Part shown: piece after piece, positions 31,261-46,200 of the stretch
Numbering within the stretch: position 1 is the first letter of the stretch
Layout: every line of letters begins with the position of its first letter
NCBI GenBank assembly: GCA_022414725.1
Contig: CM039465.1
Span: 24,545,999-24,609,998, forward strand
Direction of reading: 5' to 3'
DNA from: Microglena sp. YARC
Lineage: Eukaryota > Chlorophyta > Chlorophyceae > Chlamydomonadales > Chlamydomonadaceae
Length of the DNA: 64,000 nt
The notes under the pieces: model-generated
Seen by the model: the letters and a program-made list of their open reading frames with translations, nothing else
Database searches by the model: none
What the model was told of the DNA's origin: nothing
Translations under genes and position numbers: made by a program

Positions 31261-34200
31261 GTGAGATATTTGTAGGGATCGGCAAATCGTATGACACTGA
31301 CCAAAGGCCAGTATGATATCATATGATATCATACAAATTTCATCATATGATATTGTATGTAAATGGTAACTTAAGTCTAGTCAGACTGCCGGCATCATAT
31401 GATATCATATGATATCATTTGATGACATGATATCATGTGATATCATATCGTTGTTCCCTAGATATTTGTGATTTGTATGAGATATCTTGCGTATATGCAG
31501 GGTACGGCAATATGATATCATGTCATAATATGATATCATAGGATGCTGGCAGTCTGACTAGGCTAAAGTTATCATTTACATATAATATCATATGATGCAA
31601 TTTATATGGTATCATTTGATATCATACTCGCCTTAGATCAATATCATGTGATATGCCGGTCCCTACATATATGTATGCATGAATGTACATGACATCTAAG
31701 AAGCAACACCGTCAAGTAGCACAACATGTGATATATGTATGGTCTTATGAGATATCTTACATACATGTACGTAAATATGACGGGCAGGGAAATGTGAGAC
31801 TGGATAGTCCTACCTAGTGAGCCGGTACCCTGCAGTGGGTAGGACCACTGCTAGTCTACTCTCACTCGAGTATCTCTTGGGCTGCATCTTTGCATTGGCC
31901 AGTGCATGTGCATTCTATCTGTTTTTGCTACCTTTTCCTGTTTCCTGTTGGTTTATCATTTAAATATATGTATATGACGTCTTTAGAAAGGTCTTATCAG
32001 CGGGAGCACCTTAGGATCCACTGATCTTTGTTAGGTTCCCCTTGCACTACTCACCGCTTATTGTTCTGCCAAGTCAAATGTATGTGTATGATATATCTTT
32101 GTAATATATATGTATGCGCCTTATGTGACATATCTTACACTTAGATACATATGATACCAATAAGATATTTCTAGAACACATCTGTGATCTACAATATGAT
32201 CACTATATATATATCACTATGTATGATCACTATATAAGTCACTATAAATATAACCATAAATATCACTATATATGATCACTACATATCACTATATATCACT
32301 ATGTATGATCACTATGGATGCTCACTTTGTATACCACTTTATATATCACTACATATATCACTATGCATGATCACTATATATTTCACTATATATATTTGAT
32401 CTATACAACATATGTCTATGATCCATATAATAATCTTTATTCCCCATCAATGAAACAAAAGGGGGGGTCCGCTGGAAATTGATGATAATGATTCTTCCTC
32501 CTCCTGCTCCTCCTCCTCCTTCAGAAGGAGCTGCTCAAACTAAATATGTAACTATATATGTACAACAGCTTCATCCACTAAATTGAAGCACCTGACTGAA
32601 ATCTCCTCCTCCTCTTCCTCCTCCTCCTCCTCCTCCTCCTCCTTTGGAAGGAGCTGCTCGAATAAAATAATATGTACAACAGATTCGTCCTCTAAATTGA
32701 AGCACCCGACCGAAACCTCCTCTTCTTCCTCCTCCTCCTCCTCCTCCTCCTCCTCCTCCTCCTCTCCTCCTCCTCCTCCTCCTCCTGCTCCTCCTCCTCC
32801 TCCTCCTCCTCCTCCTCCTCCTCCTCCTCCTCCTCCTCCTTTGGGAGGAGTTGCTCGTATAACATAATATATAAAACAGATTCGTCCACTAAGTTGAAGC
32901 ACCCTACTGAATCCTCCTCTTCCTCCTCCTCCTAGACATCCTTGCAGGGGCGGACGCTGCCCAACGCGCCCAACGCACAGCAGCTGCAGCTGCTCCAGCA
33001 GCTCCAGCAGCGCCACCAGCAGCAGGTGCAGCAGCAGCAGCAAGCTCAGCAACTCGGGCAGACACAGCACACACAGCAACACGCACAACAACAGCAGCAG
33101 CAACAGCACGGCGGCCCGCTTCAACAGACCATGCTGAACAGGCAGACGCAAGCACAGCAGCAGCAGTTGATGCACCAACTGCAGCAGCAGCAACAGCAAC
33201 AGATTCTAAGACGTCTTCAACAGGGGGGCGGTTCGGCAGCGCCGACTCATCGATTAGAGAATCTCAACAGCAGGATGCCCTTTGCAGGTATCTCATCAAT
33301 GCCCCCCCCCCCCCCCCCCCCTCACACACACACACACACACCTTGCAAACATGCAAATTGCGCTTATGCTTACATTCAAACTGTGCAATTGATAACCTGT
33401 GCACTTGCCAGCTCGGGATCTGCCCAATTAACTTGCTATCTTAGTACCAATCGTTCGTTATGTAGACTTGCAGATATCACATCAATGCTGCCCCCCTCCC
33501 TCCCTTTCCCATACCCCCTACCCCCTTCAACACCCATCGACACACCCCCACCCACGACGCCTACTCTCACCCCACTCCATCCCACCCCGCAACACCCCAC
33601 AACACCCCACCCAACAACACCCACAACACCCCACCCAGCAACACCCCACAACACCCCACAACACTCCACCCCACCCAACACCCCACTCCACCCCACCCTG
33701 CAACACCCCACCCCACCCCACAACACAACACTCCACCCCACCCAACAACACCCAACAACACCTGTTCTATGATCGTCCGCAACGCATGTCTGTGGGTGTG
33801 GTATTCCCCCAAAACACTTATACCAGGCTAGACTGCCACAATTCCTCCCCTCACAGTCAAAACAACAAAAACGGTGCCCTCTTGGGCCCCCCCTTAGCTG
33901 GCTTGCTCCTCTGACGGGGGGGAATGACGGCATGCATTTTATCAGCTTCTGTTTGACAACATACACACACGCATGTGTATGTACATACGTGTATGCGTAC
34001 ATGCATGTATGGTACATAAGTGTCACATGTGTATGCACATACGTGTATGCGTACATGCATGTATGCGTACAAACGTTTGTGCGTATGCACATCAACACAT
34101 GCACGTGATCATGTATATGCATACGTGTATGCGTACATATGTGGATGCTTATGCACATCAGTGTATGCGTAGGCACATGCACATGCACATGCACATGCAT

Positions 34201-37200
34201 GCACTACAGGTTCACACACTCAAACGTATGTTTCAGATGTTTAGGGTTTAGATTACGCAAACATATGGGATCTGTTGGACAATCAACGAGTGCGGATTCG
34301 TGTGGAGCAATTTTTTTGGCGGAGCCCCCTCTTCAAGGGGGCAGGAGCCCCCATATTGACCCATTTGTCCGTCCGACCGTTAATTTTCTTGGAGCCGGAA
34401 ACGTCATCCAACGGACGCGTAACTAACTCGCTTCGGCCAGCTCCATCGTTGCCACCTTTCGTTCTGTTGCCAACACACTCCGCCAATTTTCCGCGTCGCT
34501 CGCGACGCTGCATAGGACTTGTTTCTACTTTATGTGATGCTTCGAAAAGTGAGGGACTCTGTGCAAACCCAGTGTAACGCGCTGCCCCTTCACTGCGCAA
34601 AGTGCGGAGCCCATGGGGTTAGAGGGGGCATTTCTGACTAGTTTAGCCGGACCTGTGCGTCGCATTGCAGCGACGGAATGTCGACGCGACGCAAAAAAAT
34701 AGTAGTGGGGTGGACTGGCAAAATAGGGGAAAAGTAATGATAACGCCTGGTAGGGTGTGATAATAAGGGAGCCCAGTCTAACGGCGGTAGGGATCGAGCT
34801 GCTACTTCACCTGGACAAAGCTACCATGGCGGTTGACAGTGACCGCCACCACTAAAGCACATCTGGGGGGATTCGAGGCCCGCACCTTCATCATTTCAGC
34901 AAGCTCTACCATTGAGCCATTAGTCGAAACGGGAGAAAAAAAGGGAAAGAGTGAAAAGATGATTGTAGAAATAAGAGAGACGGGGTACAAGGGAGAATGG
35001 AAAAGGTGGCGTATAGCCATCACCCTCCCCACCCCCCCACCCACACCCACTAACCCAACTGTCCAGCCAACCACCTAAACACCGTATACCCCCCCCCCCC
35101 CCCCCCCCCCCCCCAACTCCAGCCCACCCCATCCACTCACCAACGCAAGCACCCACGCACCACTCATCTACCCAACAACCTGTACACCTACATACCATAC
35201 CCCCCCCACACCCCCCATCTACCAACCCACCCATCCACCCACCCGCCCCACCAAAACTCTACTGCTCTGTCCACTCCCACAGGCAACGCAGCTCCTCAGA
35301 CTGCCATGGATTCCTCCCAACCCACCACCCACCCACCCACTCATCCACAAAAAGTCCACCGGTCCACTCCCACAGGCAACGCAGCTCCTCAGACTGCCAT
35401 GGGTTCCTCCCAACCCACCACCCACCCACCCACTCATCCACAAAAGTCCACCGGTCCACTCCCACAGGCAACGCAGCTCCTCAGACTGCAATGGGTTCCT
35501 CCCAACCCACCCACCCACCCACCCACTCATCCACAAAAGTCCACCGGTCCACTCCCACAGGCAACGCAGCTCCTCAGACTGCAATGGGTTCCTCCCAGGA
35601 CAACTTGCTACGCGCAATGATGCAAAACGCACAAATGGGCCGACAAGGAGTGTACCCATCCCACGTGTTACAGCAGCACATGGGCATGCACGGTGAGCTG
35701 GCTCCGGAACCAGAACCGGAACCGGAGCCAGAGGAAGAGCAAGAGGAGACTGCCCTTGATAAGGTCCAGAAGATCTCATCCACTCTGAGGGCCATGTTGG
35801 GCAAGGGTCTGGTTGGAGACAGGTGAGTGGGTGGATGGGGGGAAGGATGGGGGGAAGGATTGGGGGGGGGGGGGGGGGGGGGGGTTGTATGGTACGCCCT
35901 TGATAAGGCCCAGAAGATCTCATCCACTCTGAGGGCCATGTTGGGCAAGGGTCTGGTTGGAGACAAGTGAGTGGGAGGATGGGGGGAGGGATGGGGGGGG
36001 GGGGGGGGGTATGGTGGGTGGGTGGGTTTGTATGGTACGCCTTGATAAGGCCCAGACATCTCATCCACTCTGAGGGCTATGCTGGGCATGAGACTGGGTG
36101 GAGACAGGTGGGTGGATGGGGTGAATGGATGGGGGGGGGGTCGGTGGGTGGGTTTGTATGGTGTGCCCTTGATAAGGTCCAGAAAGTCTCATCCACTCCC
36201 ATTTTTTAGAGACCATATTTAGGGAGAGCACTGAGGGCTATGCCCAGCAATGGTCTGGTTGGAAACACGTGTGTGGATGGGGTGGGTGGGTAAATGGACG
36301 GGGTGTGTGGATGGGGGTGGGTATGGTAGGTGGATGGGTTTGTATGGTGTGCCCTTGATAAAGTCTAGAAGATCTCATCCACTCTGAGGGCTATGTTGGG
36401 CAAGTGACTGGGGGGGGCATGGTGGGTGGCGTGATGGGAAGCACAACAGTACAATATAGTACATCGGTAAAATGAAGTACATCAGTACAATGAAGTACAT
36501 CATTACATTGAAGTACAGCAGATTGCAGCCCACCATCGCCATCACCACTTTACCACCATCACCATCACCACCACCACCACATCACGACCTCCACCGCTTC
36601 GACCACCACATCACCACCAACACCAAAACCACCAACACATCACCACATCACCACCAACACCAACACTACCAGTCACAACAACACTTGACCCCATGCATTA
36701 GGTTCGCTGGGACTGAGGAAAGTGTCCTGACGTCTGGAGGCCAGGATGGAGAGAAGAAGGGGGACAGCAGGGCAGGACCTCCTGCCATCCACATTGACCC
36801 AATCGACAAGGAGGCCCAGGCAGCTGAGGATGCAGCTCTCATAGAGGCCGCAGGTAGGAGGGATGGAGGGTGTGGCTGGTGAATGGGTGGGGGAGGAGGA
36901 CAGGGAGGGAGGGGGAGAGCAGGGCAGGACCTCCTGCCATCCACATCGACCCAATCGACAAGGAGGCCCAGGCAGCTGAGGCTTCGGCTCTTATAGAAGC
37001 TGCAGGTATGTATGTATGCATGTGTGTATGTATGTAAGTATGTTACAGTCCAGGGGTAGGCCAAATAGGCTAAAGGAACTTGCCCAACCGTGATAGGAAG
37101 GGCTAAAAAAGAAAAAGCACTGATAATCTGAACCCCAAACAATTGTTGGAGGCCAAGGCAGCTGAGGATGCGGCTCTGATAAAGGCCGCAGGTAGGAGGG

Positions 37201-40200
37201 ATGGAGTGTGAGCAGGTGAATGGGTGGGGGAGGAGGACAGGGAGGGAGGGAGGGAGGGAGGGAGGGATAAAGGGTGTGGGCGGGTGGATGGGTGGGGGAG
37301 GAGGACAGGGAGGGAGGGAGGGAGGGAGAGATAAAGGGTGTGGGCGGGTGGATGGGTGGGGGAGGTGGACATGGAGGGAGGGAGGGAGGGAGAGATGGAG
37401 GGTGTGGGTGGGTGGATGGGTGGGGGAGGAGGGCAGGGAGGGATGGATGGAGGGTGTGGGCGGGTGGATGGGTGGGGGAGGAGGGCAGGGAGGAAGGAAG
37501 GGAGGGAGGGAGCAACAGACGGGGTGAGGTGGGTTGGAGACAAATCTGCAGGACAGGGAGGGAGGGAGGGATGAAGGGTGTGGCCGGGTGTATGGGTGGG
37601 GGAGGAGGGCAGGGAGGGAGGGACAGTGTGTGTGGGCGGGTGGATGGGTGGGGGAGGAGGACAGGGAGGGAGGGACGGAGGGAGAGATGGAGGGTGTGGG
37701 CGGGTGGATGGGTGGGAGAGGAGGGCAGGGAGGGAGGGAGGGATGGAGGGTGTGGGCGGGTGGATGGGTGGGGGAGGAGGGCAGGGAGGGAGGGAGGGAT
37801 GAAGGATGTGGGCGGGTGGATGGAAATGGGAGGAGAACAGTCGTCGGCTGCGGTGCCCTAATGGGTTGAGATGAGCTGGTGAAGACCTGTGCACAGACAC
37901 CTCCTTGCTCAAGTTGTACCATTTATTTATTTATCTCCAATGACCCCAAGGCCCTCCCCCTTACCCAGGCTCAGTAGTAAGCAGTGGGAGTGCACTGGTC
38001 GGTTGTGACGACCTGACGACGACCTGTGCACAGGGACCTCCTGGCTCAGGGCAAACCATTTATTTACCTACACCTATTTATCTCCAATGACCCCAAGGCC
38101 CTCCCCCTTACCCAGGCTCAGTAGTAAGCAGTGGGAGTGCACTGGTCGGTTGTGAAGACCTGACGACGACCTGTGCACAGGGACCTCCTGGCTCAGGGCA
38201 AACCATTTATTTACCTACACCTATTTATCTCCAATGACCCCAAGGCCCTCCCCCTTACCCAGGCTCAGTAGTAAGCAGTGGGAGTGCACTGGTGGGCCGT
38301 GACGACCTGGCGACGACCTGTGCACAGACACCTCCTGGCTCAGGGCAAACCATTTATTTACCTAAACCAATTTATCTCCAATGACCCCAATGCCCACCCC
38401 CATTACCCAGGCTCCGTAGTAAGCAGTGGCGGTGCGCTGGTGGGTCGTGAATCTCATTGATTCATTTATCTCCAATGACCCCTCCCCCTTACCCCAATGT
38501 CCAAATACCAACTGGCCCCAATGCACACCCCCTTACCCAGGCTCCGTAGTAAGCAGTGGCGGTGCACTGGTTGGTCGTGAATCTCATTTATTCATTTATC
38601 TCCAATGACCCCCCCCCCCCCCCCTCACCCCAATGTCCAAATACCCACTGACCCCAAGCTCTGTAGTAAGCAGTGGCGGTGCGCTGGTGGGCCGTGACAA
38701 CCTGACGACGGCCTGCGGAGAAGACGGTTCCTGGCTCACGTCATACCATTTATTCATTTATCATTAGTGCCACCCCCCACCCCCCCCTCCCCCCACCCTC
38801 CCCCTGCCCAAATGCCCCAATATTCACTGACCCCAATGCCCACCCCTTTACCCAGGCTCGGTAGTAAGCAGTGGCGGTGCACTGTTCGGTCATGAATCTC
38901 ATTTATTCATTTATCTCCAATGCCCCCCCCCCCCCCCTCCCTCCCCCCCCCCCGCCCGCCCCGCCCAAATGCCCAATATTCACTGACCCCATTGCCCACC
39001 CCCTTACCCAGGCTCGGTAGTAAGCAGTGGAGGTGCATTGGTGGGTCGTGATGACCTGACGACGGCCTGCGAAGAAGACTGGTCCTGGCTCACGTCATAC
39101 TATTTATTCATTTATCACCAATGCCCCCCCCCCCCCCCCCCCTCCTGCCCAAACGCCCCAATATTCACTGACCCCATTACCCACCCCCTTACCCAGGCTC
39201 GGTAGTAAGCAGTGGCGGTGCGCTGGTGGGTCGTGACGACCTGACGACAGCCTGTGGAGAAGCCGGGTCTTGGCTTAAGTCATACCAGCTGGTCGGAATC
39301 AACTTTCTAATGATGTTGCACCGGAGTGGGACAGTCGGTAAGTTGGGTGATTACCATACATTTTGGGTTTGACCCAAGACTTTGTATATTATTAGATATA
39401 AATAAATAATCTTAACTTCCAAGATATGTCTCATTGACACTTCTAAAGACGTGGGGTTCAGGGAACCGGCTCGTATGCATGCGATGGACGGGCTTACATC
39501 ACACCGAGAGTCCAGTTACCATGCCGGTCGACGACCGGGTGGGCCCAGGTGACCTCGATGGGGTTCAAACCAGCAACCTGATAAGACCCCGCACCTGCTT
39601 CCGTTCGATCCGGGATCGCTCTACGATTGAGCCATCCCGTTCCGAACGGGGATTCTATTGTTAGATATGGCTAAAACCAAACTATAGTACATACGGAAGA
39701 GGACATGAGTAGAAAACAAGTTTCAATTTAGTGTTCTGGCTCATGTGGTTCCAGCTGGTTGGAATCAACTTTCTCATGATGTTGCACCAGAGTGGGACAG
39801 TCGGTAAGTTGGGTGGTTTGGATTGTAAACCATGTATATGTATTGAAGCCTGTATGGTTACCCATGAACTAGTAGCACCACCACCACCACCACCACCATC
39901 ACCACCACCCAAGTGGTTCCAGCTAGTTGGAATCAACTTTCTCATGATGTTGCACCGGAGTGGGACAGTCGGTAAGTTGGGGGATGGGGGATGGTAGTGG
40001 GTGGGGGGTGTCGATGTCATCTGATGCATCCTGGCCAGCAGCAGCAGCTGCAACATCACCACTACCCCCACTACCCCCCACCCCACCACTTCCCCCCACC
40101 CCCAGCACCACCACCACCACCAGCAGCAGCAGCACCACCAACTTGTACTAGCTGGTAGGAATCAACTTTCTCATGATGTTGCACCGGAGTGGGACAGTCG

Positions 40201-43200
40201 GTAAGTTGGGAGATGGGGGATGGTAGTGGGTGGGGGATGTAGATGTCATTTGAAGCAATGCGTGAAGGCCTGGGCAGAGGCAGACTCCTGGCCAACATCA
40301 GCAGCAGCAGCACCACCACTACCACCACCACCACCACCGCCGCCGCCGCCGCCGCCACTACCACCACCACCAGCACCACCACTACCACCACCAGCACCGC
40401 CGCCACTACCACCACCACCACTACCACCGCCACCACCACCAATACCACCAGCACCATCACTACCACCACCACCACCACCAGCAGCAGCAGCAGCAGCACC
40501 ACCACCACTGCCGCCACTACCACCACCACCACTACACCACCAACAACACCAACAACACCAGCAGCAGGAGCAGCACCACCACCGCCGCCACTACCACCAC
40601 CACCACTACCACCGCCACCACCACCACCCAACTTGTACTAGCTGGTAGGAATCAACTTTCTCATAATGTTGAATTGAAGTGGGACAGTTGGAAAGTTGGG
40701 TGATGGTGGTGGTGATGAAGACTGTATCCTCCCAATCAGCCATCTATCCACCCATCCACCCATCCACCCACCCATCCAACCCATCCACCCACCCACTATC
40801 CACCCGACCCACCCACCCACTATCCACTGACCCACTATCCCCTACCGTACCCACCCACCCACCCACCCACCGAACCCACCCACTATCCACTGACCCACTA
40901 TCCACCCAACCCACCCACCCTCCGAACCCGCCCACTATTCACTGACCCACTATCTCCCTACCGTACCCACCCACCCACCCACCCACCGAACCCACCCAAT
41001 ATCCACTGACCCACTATCCACTGACCCACTATCCACCCAACCCACCCACCCTCCGAACCCACCCACTATCCACTGACCCACTATCTACCCGACCCACCCA
41101 CCCACCCACTATTCTATGACCAACTATCCACTGAACCCACCCATTCGTCGAACCCACCCATCCACCCACCCACCGCTGTCAGGTGGGGCAATCCTTGCAG
41201 ATGAGATGGGTCTCGGTAAGACTGCACAGACCATCTGCTTCTTGGGAACTCTGCACACGCTCGAAAAGAACACAAAGCCCCACCTTATCGTGGTCCCTGC
41301 ATCCCTCATTGAGAACTGGCAGAGAGAGCTGGGCAGGTGGTGCCCACGGCTGAGGTAAGCCTGGCTGTGTGTGTATGTGGTGAGTGTGTGTGGGGCGTGT
41401 GTAATGTGTGGGGCGGGTGGAAAGGGTGGTGGTGGTGTAAGCAAGCAGGGGAGGAGAGCCCCGAGCTTCACCTTATCGTGGTCCCTGCATCCCTCATTGA
41501 GAACTGGCAGAGGGAGCTGGGCAGGTGGTGCCCACGGCTGAGGTAAGCCTGGCTGTGTGTGTATGTGTGGGGCGGGTGGGGTGTGTGTGTGGTGCGTGTG
41601 GTGTATGTGGTGTGTGTGTTGGGGGCGAGGGGAAAGGGTGGTGGTGATGGTGGTGGTGGTAGTGGTGCATGCAACGAGAGGAGGAGAACAGCTCAGGCAT
41701 AGGTTTGAGGTAAGCTTGGCTTTGTGTGTATGTGTATTGTGTATGTGTGATGTTTGTGTGTGTGGTGTTTGTGTGTGGTGTAAGTGGATGTGTGGTGTTT
41801 GTGTGTATGTGTGTGTAAGAGTATGTGTGGTGTTTGTGTGTGTGGGGCGGGAGGAAAGGGTGGTGGTGATGGTGATGGTGGTTGGCTGTAGTGGTGCATG
41901 CAACCAGAGGAGGAGAACAGCTCAGCCCCGGCTGAGGTAAGCCTGGCTGTGTGTGTATATGGTGTGTGTGTGTGTGTGTGTGGGGGGGGGGGGGGGGTAG
42001 GGGGAAAGGGTGATGCAGTACTATTGCAACGACCGTGCGGACGTGCGCAACAAGCTAGTGAAGTGGCGGCACCACCTCCACCCCCACTACCACCACGACT
42101 ACCACCACCACACCACCACCACTACCACTACCCCCACTACCACCCCACCCCCACTACCACCACTACCACCCCCACCACTACCACCACTACCCCCCCTCCC
42201 CCCCACCCCACCCCCCCCACCACCACCACCACCACCACCACCACCTAAAGTGTACCCACCATCCATGTACTGTGAAGGGTGGTGCAGTACTATGGCAAGG
42301 ACTGTGCAGACGTGCGCAACAAGCTGATGAAGTGGCGGCACCACCCCCACCCCCACTTCCACCACCACCACGACGACCACCACCCACACCACCACCACCA
42401 CCACAACTACCACCACCACCTAAACTGTACCCACCATCCATGTTCTGTGTAGGGTGGTGCAGTACTATGGCAAGGACCGTGCTGACGTGCGCAACAAGCT
42501 AATGAAGTGGCGACGAGGTGTGCGAAAGGCCCGTCGCGAGGGTCGTCTGAAGACGCCTCCCTCAGGAGTCATCCTTCCTCCCGCTGAAGAAGACCTTGAA
42601 GACGAAATGTCGGACAAGGACCCCGACGCTGACCTGTTGTTGCCACCGGATGAAAGGGGCGATGTGCTGGAGGACGAGGAGGACGAAGAGATCATGGTCA
42701 ACGGCATCAAGGTGTGCATCTGTGCTTATCCCCCCCCCCCACCCCCCCACCCACCCCCACCCCCCCCACACACACACACATTTGAAACCCATTATAACCC
42801 ATCCTGTACACCACACCGCTCTACACCACTCCACCCCACCCCACACACACTGATCTGTTGTTGCCACCGGATGAAAAGGGTGATGTGCCGGAGGACGAAG
42901 AAGACGAAGAGATGATTGTCAGCGGGAGTAAGGTATGCATCTGGTACTATCCCCCCCCCCCCCCCCCATTTAAAACCCATTCTAGCCCATTCTAGCCCCA
43001 CAACACCCCACAACACTCCTCTCCACACTACACGCACTGATCTGTTGATGATGCCACCGGATGAAAGGGGCGACTTGCTGGAGGACGAGGAGGACGAAGC
43101 GTTCATGGTCAACGGGAGCAAGGTATGCATCTGTAACTATCCCCCACCCCCCATTTGAGACCCATTCTAACCCATACTGCACCACACACTGCCTATTCCC

Positions 43201-46200
43201 CCACCCCCCATTTGAAACCCATTCTAACCCATATTGCACCACACACTGCCTATTCCCCCCCACCCTCCATTTGAAACCCATTATAACCCATACTGCACAC
43301 CACACCGCTCCACACCACTCCACACCACACACACTGATCTGTTGATGCCACCGGATGAAAGGGGCGATTTGCTGGAGGACGAGTAGAACGAAGCGTTCAT
43401 GGTCAACGGGATCAAGGTATGCATCTGTAACTATCCCCCACCCCGCCCACCCCCCATTCTGACCCATTCTAACCCATTCTGACCCATTCTAACCCATTCT
43501 AACCCATCCTGCACCACACACTACACCACACCAACGGGATCGAGTTATGCATCTGTAACTGTCCCCCCCCCCCCCCCCCCCCCCCCCCAGTTGGAACCCA
43601 TTCTAACCCATTCTAACCCATTCCAACCCATCCTGCACCACACTCTACACCACACCAACGGGATCAAGGTATGCCTCTGGAACACCTACACCATATTTGA
43701 GCAAGACAACCCCACTATTACTCCCCCCCCCCCCCCCCCCCCCCCTCCCCCCCCCCTGTAAACACACACACTCACCCACTGCCCTCACCATGCAGCTGCC
43801 TGCTGAGGACTCAGGCGAATCTCCCTTTGACGTCATGCTCGCCACCTACACCATGTTCGAGCGTGAAAATGATTACAAGGAGGACCGCCAGTTCCTAATG
43901 CGATGGAACTGGTGCTACCTTGTCGCTGACGAGGCACATGCTCTAAAGAACAGGAGCAGTATTAGGACTCGCAAACTGCGACGTGTGGCTGTCGGCTGCG
44001 AGCACCGCCTCCTCCTCACTGGTACGATTTATTTATTTATTATATTTATTATAATAATTAATGTAATTTATTTATTATATTTAATTATATTTATTTAAAT
44101 ATGTAATATAATTTATTTATTCTATTTAATTATATTTATTTAAATAATTAATACAGAATTAAATAAATACGATATAAAATAGAGCAAACTGCGACGTGTG
44201 GCTGTCGGCTGCGAGCACCGCCTCCTCCTCACTGGTACGATTTATTTATTTATTATATTTATTATAATAATTAATATAATTATTTATTATATTTAATTAT
44301 ATTTATTTAAATATGTAATATAATTTATTTATTATATTTAATTATATTTATTTAAATAATTAATACAGAATTAAATAAATACGATATAAAATAGAGCAAA
44401 CTGCGACGTGTGGCTGTCGGCTGCGAGCACCGCCTCCACCTCACTGGTACGATTTATTTATTTATTATATTTATTATATTTATTATAATAATTAATACAT
44501 TTATTTATTATATTTAATTATATTTATTTAAATATGTAATATAATTTATTTATTATATTTAATTATATTTATTTAAATAATTAATACAGAATTAAATAAA
44601 TACGATATAAATAGAGCAAACTGCGACGTGTGGCTGTCGGCTGCGAGCACCGCCTCCTCCTCACTGGTACGATTTATTTATTTATTATATTTATTATAAT
44701 AATTAATATAATTTTATTTATTATATTTAATTATATTTATTTAAATATGTAATATAATTTATTTATTATATTTAATTATATTTATTTAAATAATTAATAC
44801 AGAATTAAATAAATACGATATAAAAATAGAGCAAACTGCGACGTGTGGCTGTCGGCTGCGAGCACCGCCTCCTCCTCACTGGTACGATTTATTTATTTAT
44901 TATATTTATTATAATAATTAATATAATTTATTTATTATATTTAATTATATTTATTTAAATATGTAATATAATTATTTATTATATTTAATTATATTTATTT
45001 AAATAATTAATACAGAATTAAATAAATACGATATAAAATAGAGCAAACTGCGACGTGTGGCTGTCGGCTGCGAGCACCGCCTCCTCCTCACTGGTACGAT
45101 TTATTTATTTATTATATTTATTATAATAATTAATACATTTATTTATTTATTTATATTTAATTAATATTTATTTAAATATGTTAATAAATACGATTTATTT
45201 ATCCTATGATTTTTAATTATATTTATTTAAATAATTAATACAGAATTAAATAAATACGATATAAAATAGAGCAAACTGCGACGTGTGGCTGTCGGCTGCG
45301 AGCACCGCCTCCTCCTCACTGGTACGATTTATTTATTTATTATATTTATTATAATAATTAATATAATTTTATTTATTATATTTAATTATATTTATTTAAA
45401 TATGTAATATAATTTATTTATTATATTTAATTATATTTATTTAAATAATTAATACAGAATTAAATAAATACGATATAAAATAGAGCAAACTGCGACGTGT
45501 GGCTGTCGGCTGCGAGCACCGCCTCCTCCTCACTGGTACGATTTATTTATTTATTATATTTATTATAATAATTAATATAATTTATTTATTATATTTAATT
45601 ATATTTATTTAAATATGTAATATAATTTATTTATTATATTTAATTATATTTATTTAAATAATTAATACAGAATTAAATAAATACGATATAAAATAGAGCA
45701 AACTGCGACGTGTGGCTGTCGGCTGCGAGCACCGCCTCCTCCTCACTGGTACGATTTATTTATTTATTATATTTATTATAATAATTAATACAATTTATTT
45801 ATTATATTTAATTATATTTATTTAAATATGTATATAATTTATTTATTATATTTAATTATATTTATTTAAATAATTAATACAGAATTAAATAAATACGATA
45901 TAAAATAGAGCAAACTGCGACGTGTGGCTGTCGGCTGCGAGCACCGCCTCCTCCTCACTGGTACGATTTATTTATTTATTATATTTATTATAATAATAAA
46001 TATAATTTATTTATTATATTTAATTATATTTATTTAAATATGTAATATAATTTATTTATTATATTTAATTATATTTATTTAAATAATTAATACAGAATTA
46101 AATAAATACGATATAAAATAGAGCAAACTGCGACGTGTGGCTGTCGGCTGCGAGCACCGCCTCCTCCTCACTGGTACGATTTATTTATTTATTATATTTA

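Noticed and set aside
30529..31332. Minus-strand poly-leucine frame of 267 codons
   Set aside because: Antisense of the CAG/CAA tract of gene B exon 1.
32552..33199. Minus-strand leucine- and glutamate-rich frame
   Set aside because: Antisense of gene B exon 2 polyglutamine codons and the CTCCTC array.
36666..37922. Minus-strand frame of 418 codons ([16 protein letters not shown])
   Set aside because: Antisense of the GGGAGGGAGGGA satellite in gene B intron 4.
40071..40631. Minus-strand poly-valine/glycine frame
   Set aside because: Antisense of CCACCA and CAGCAG trinucleotide repeats.
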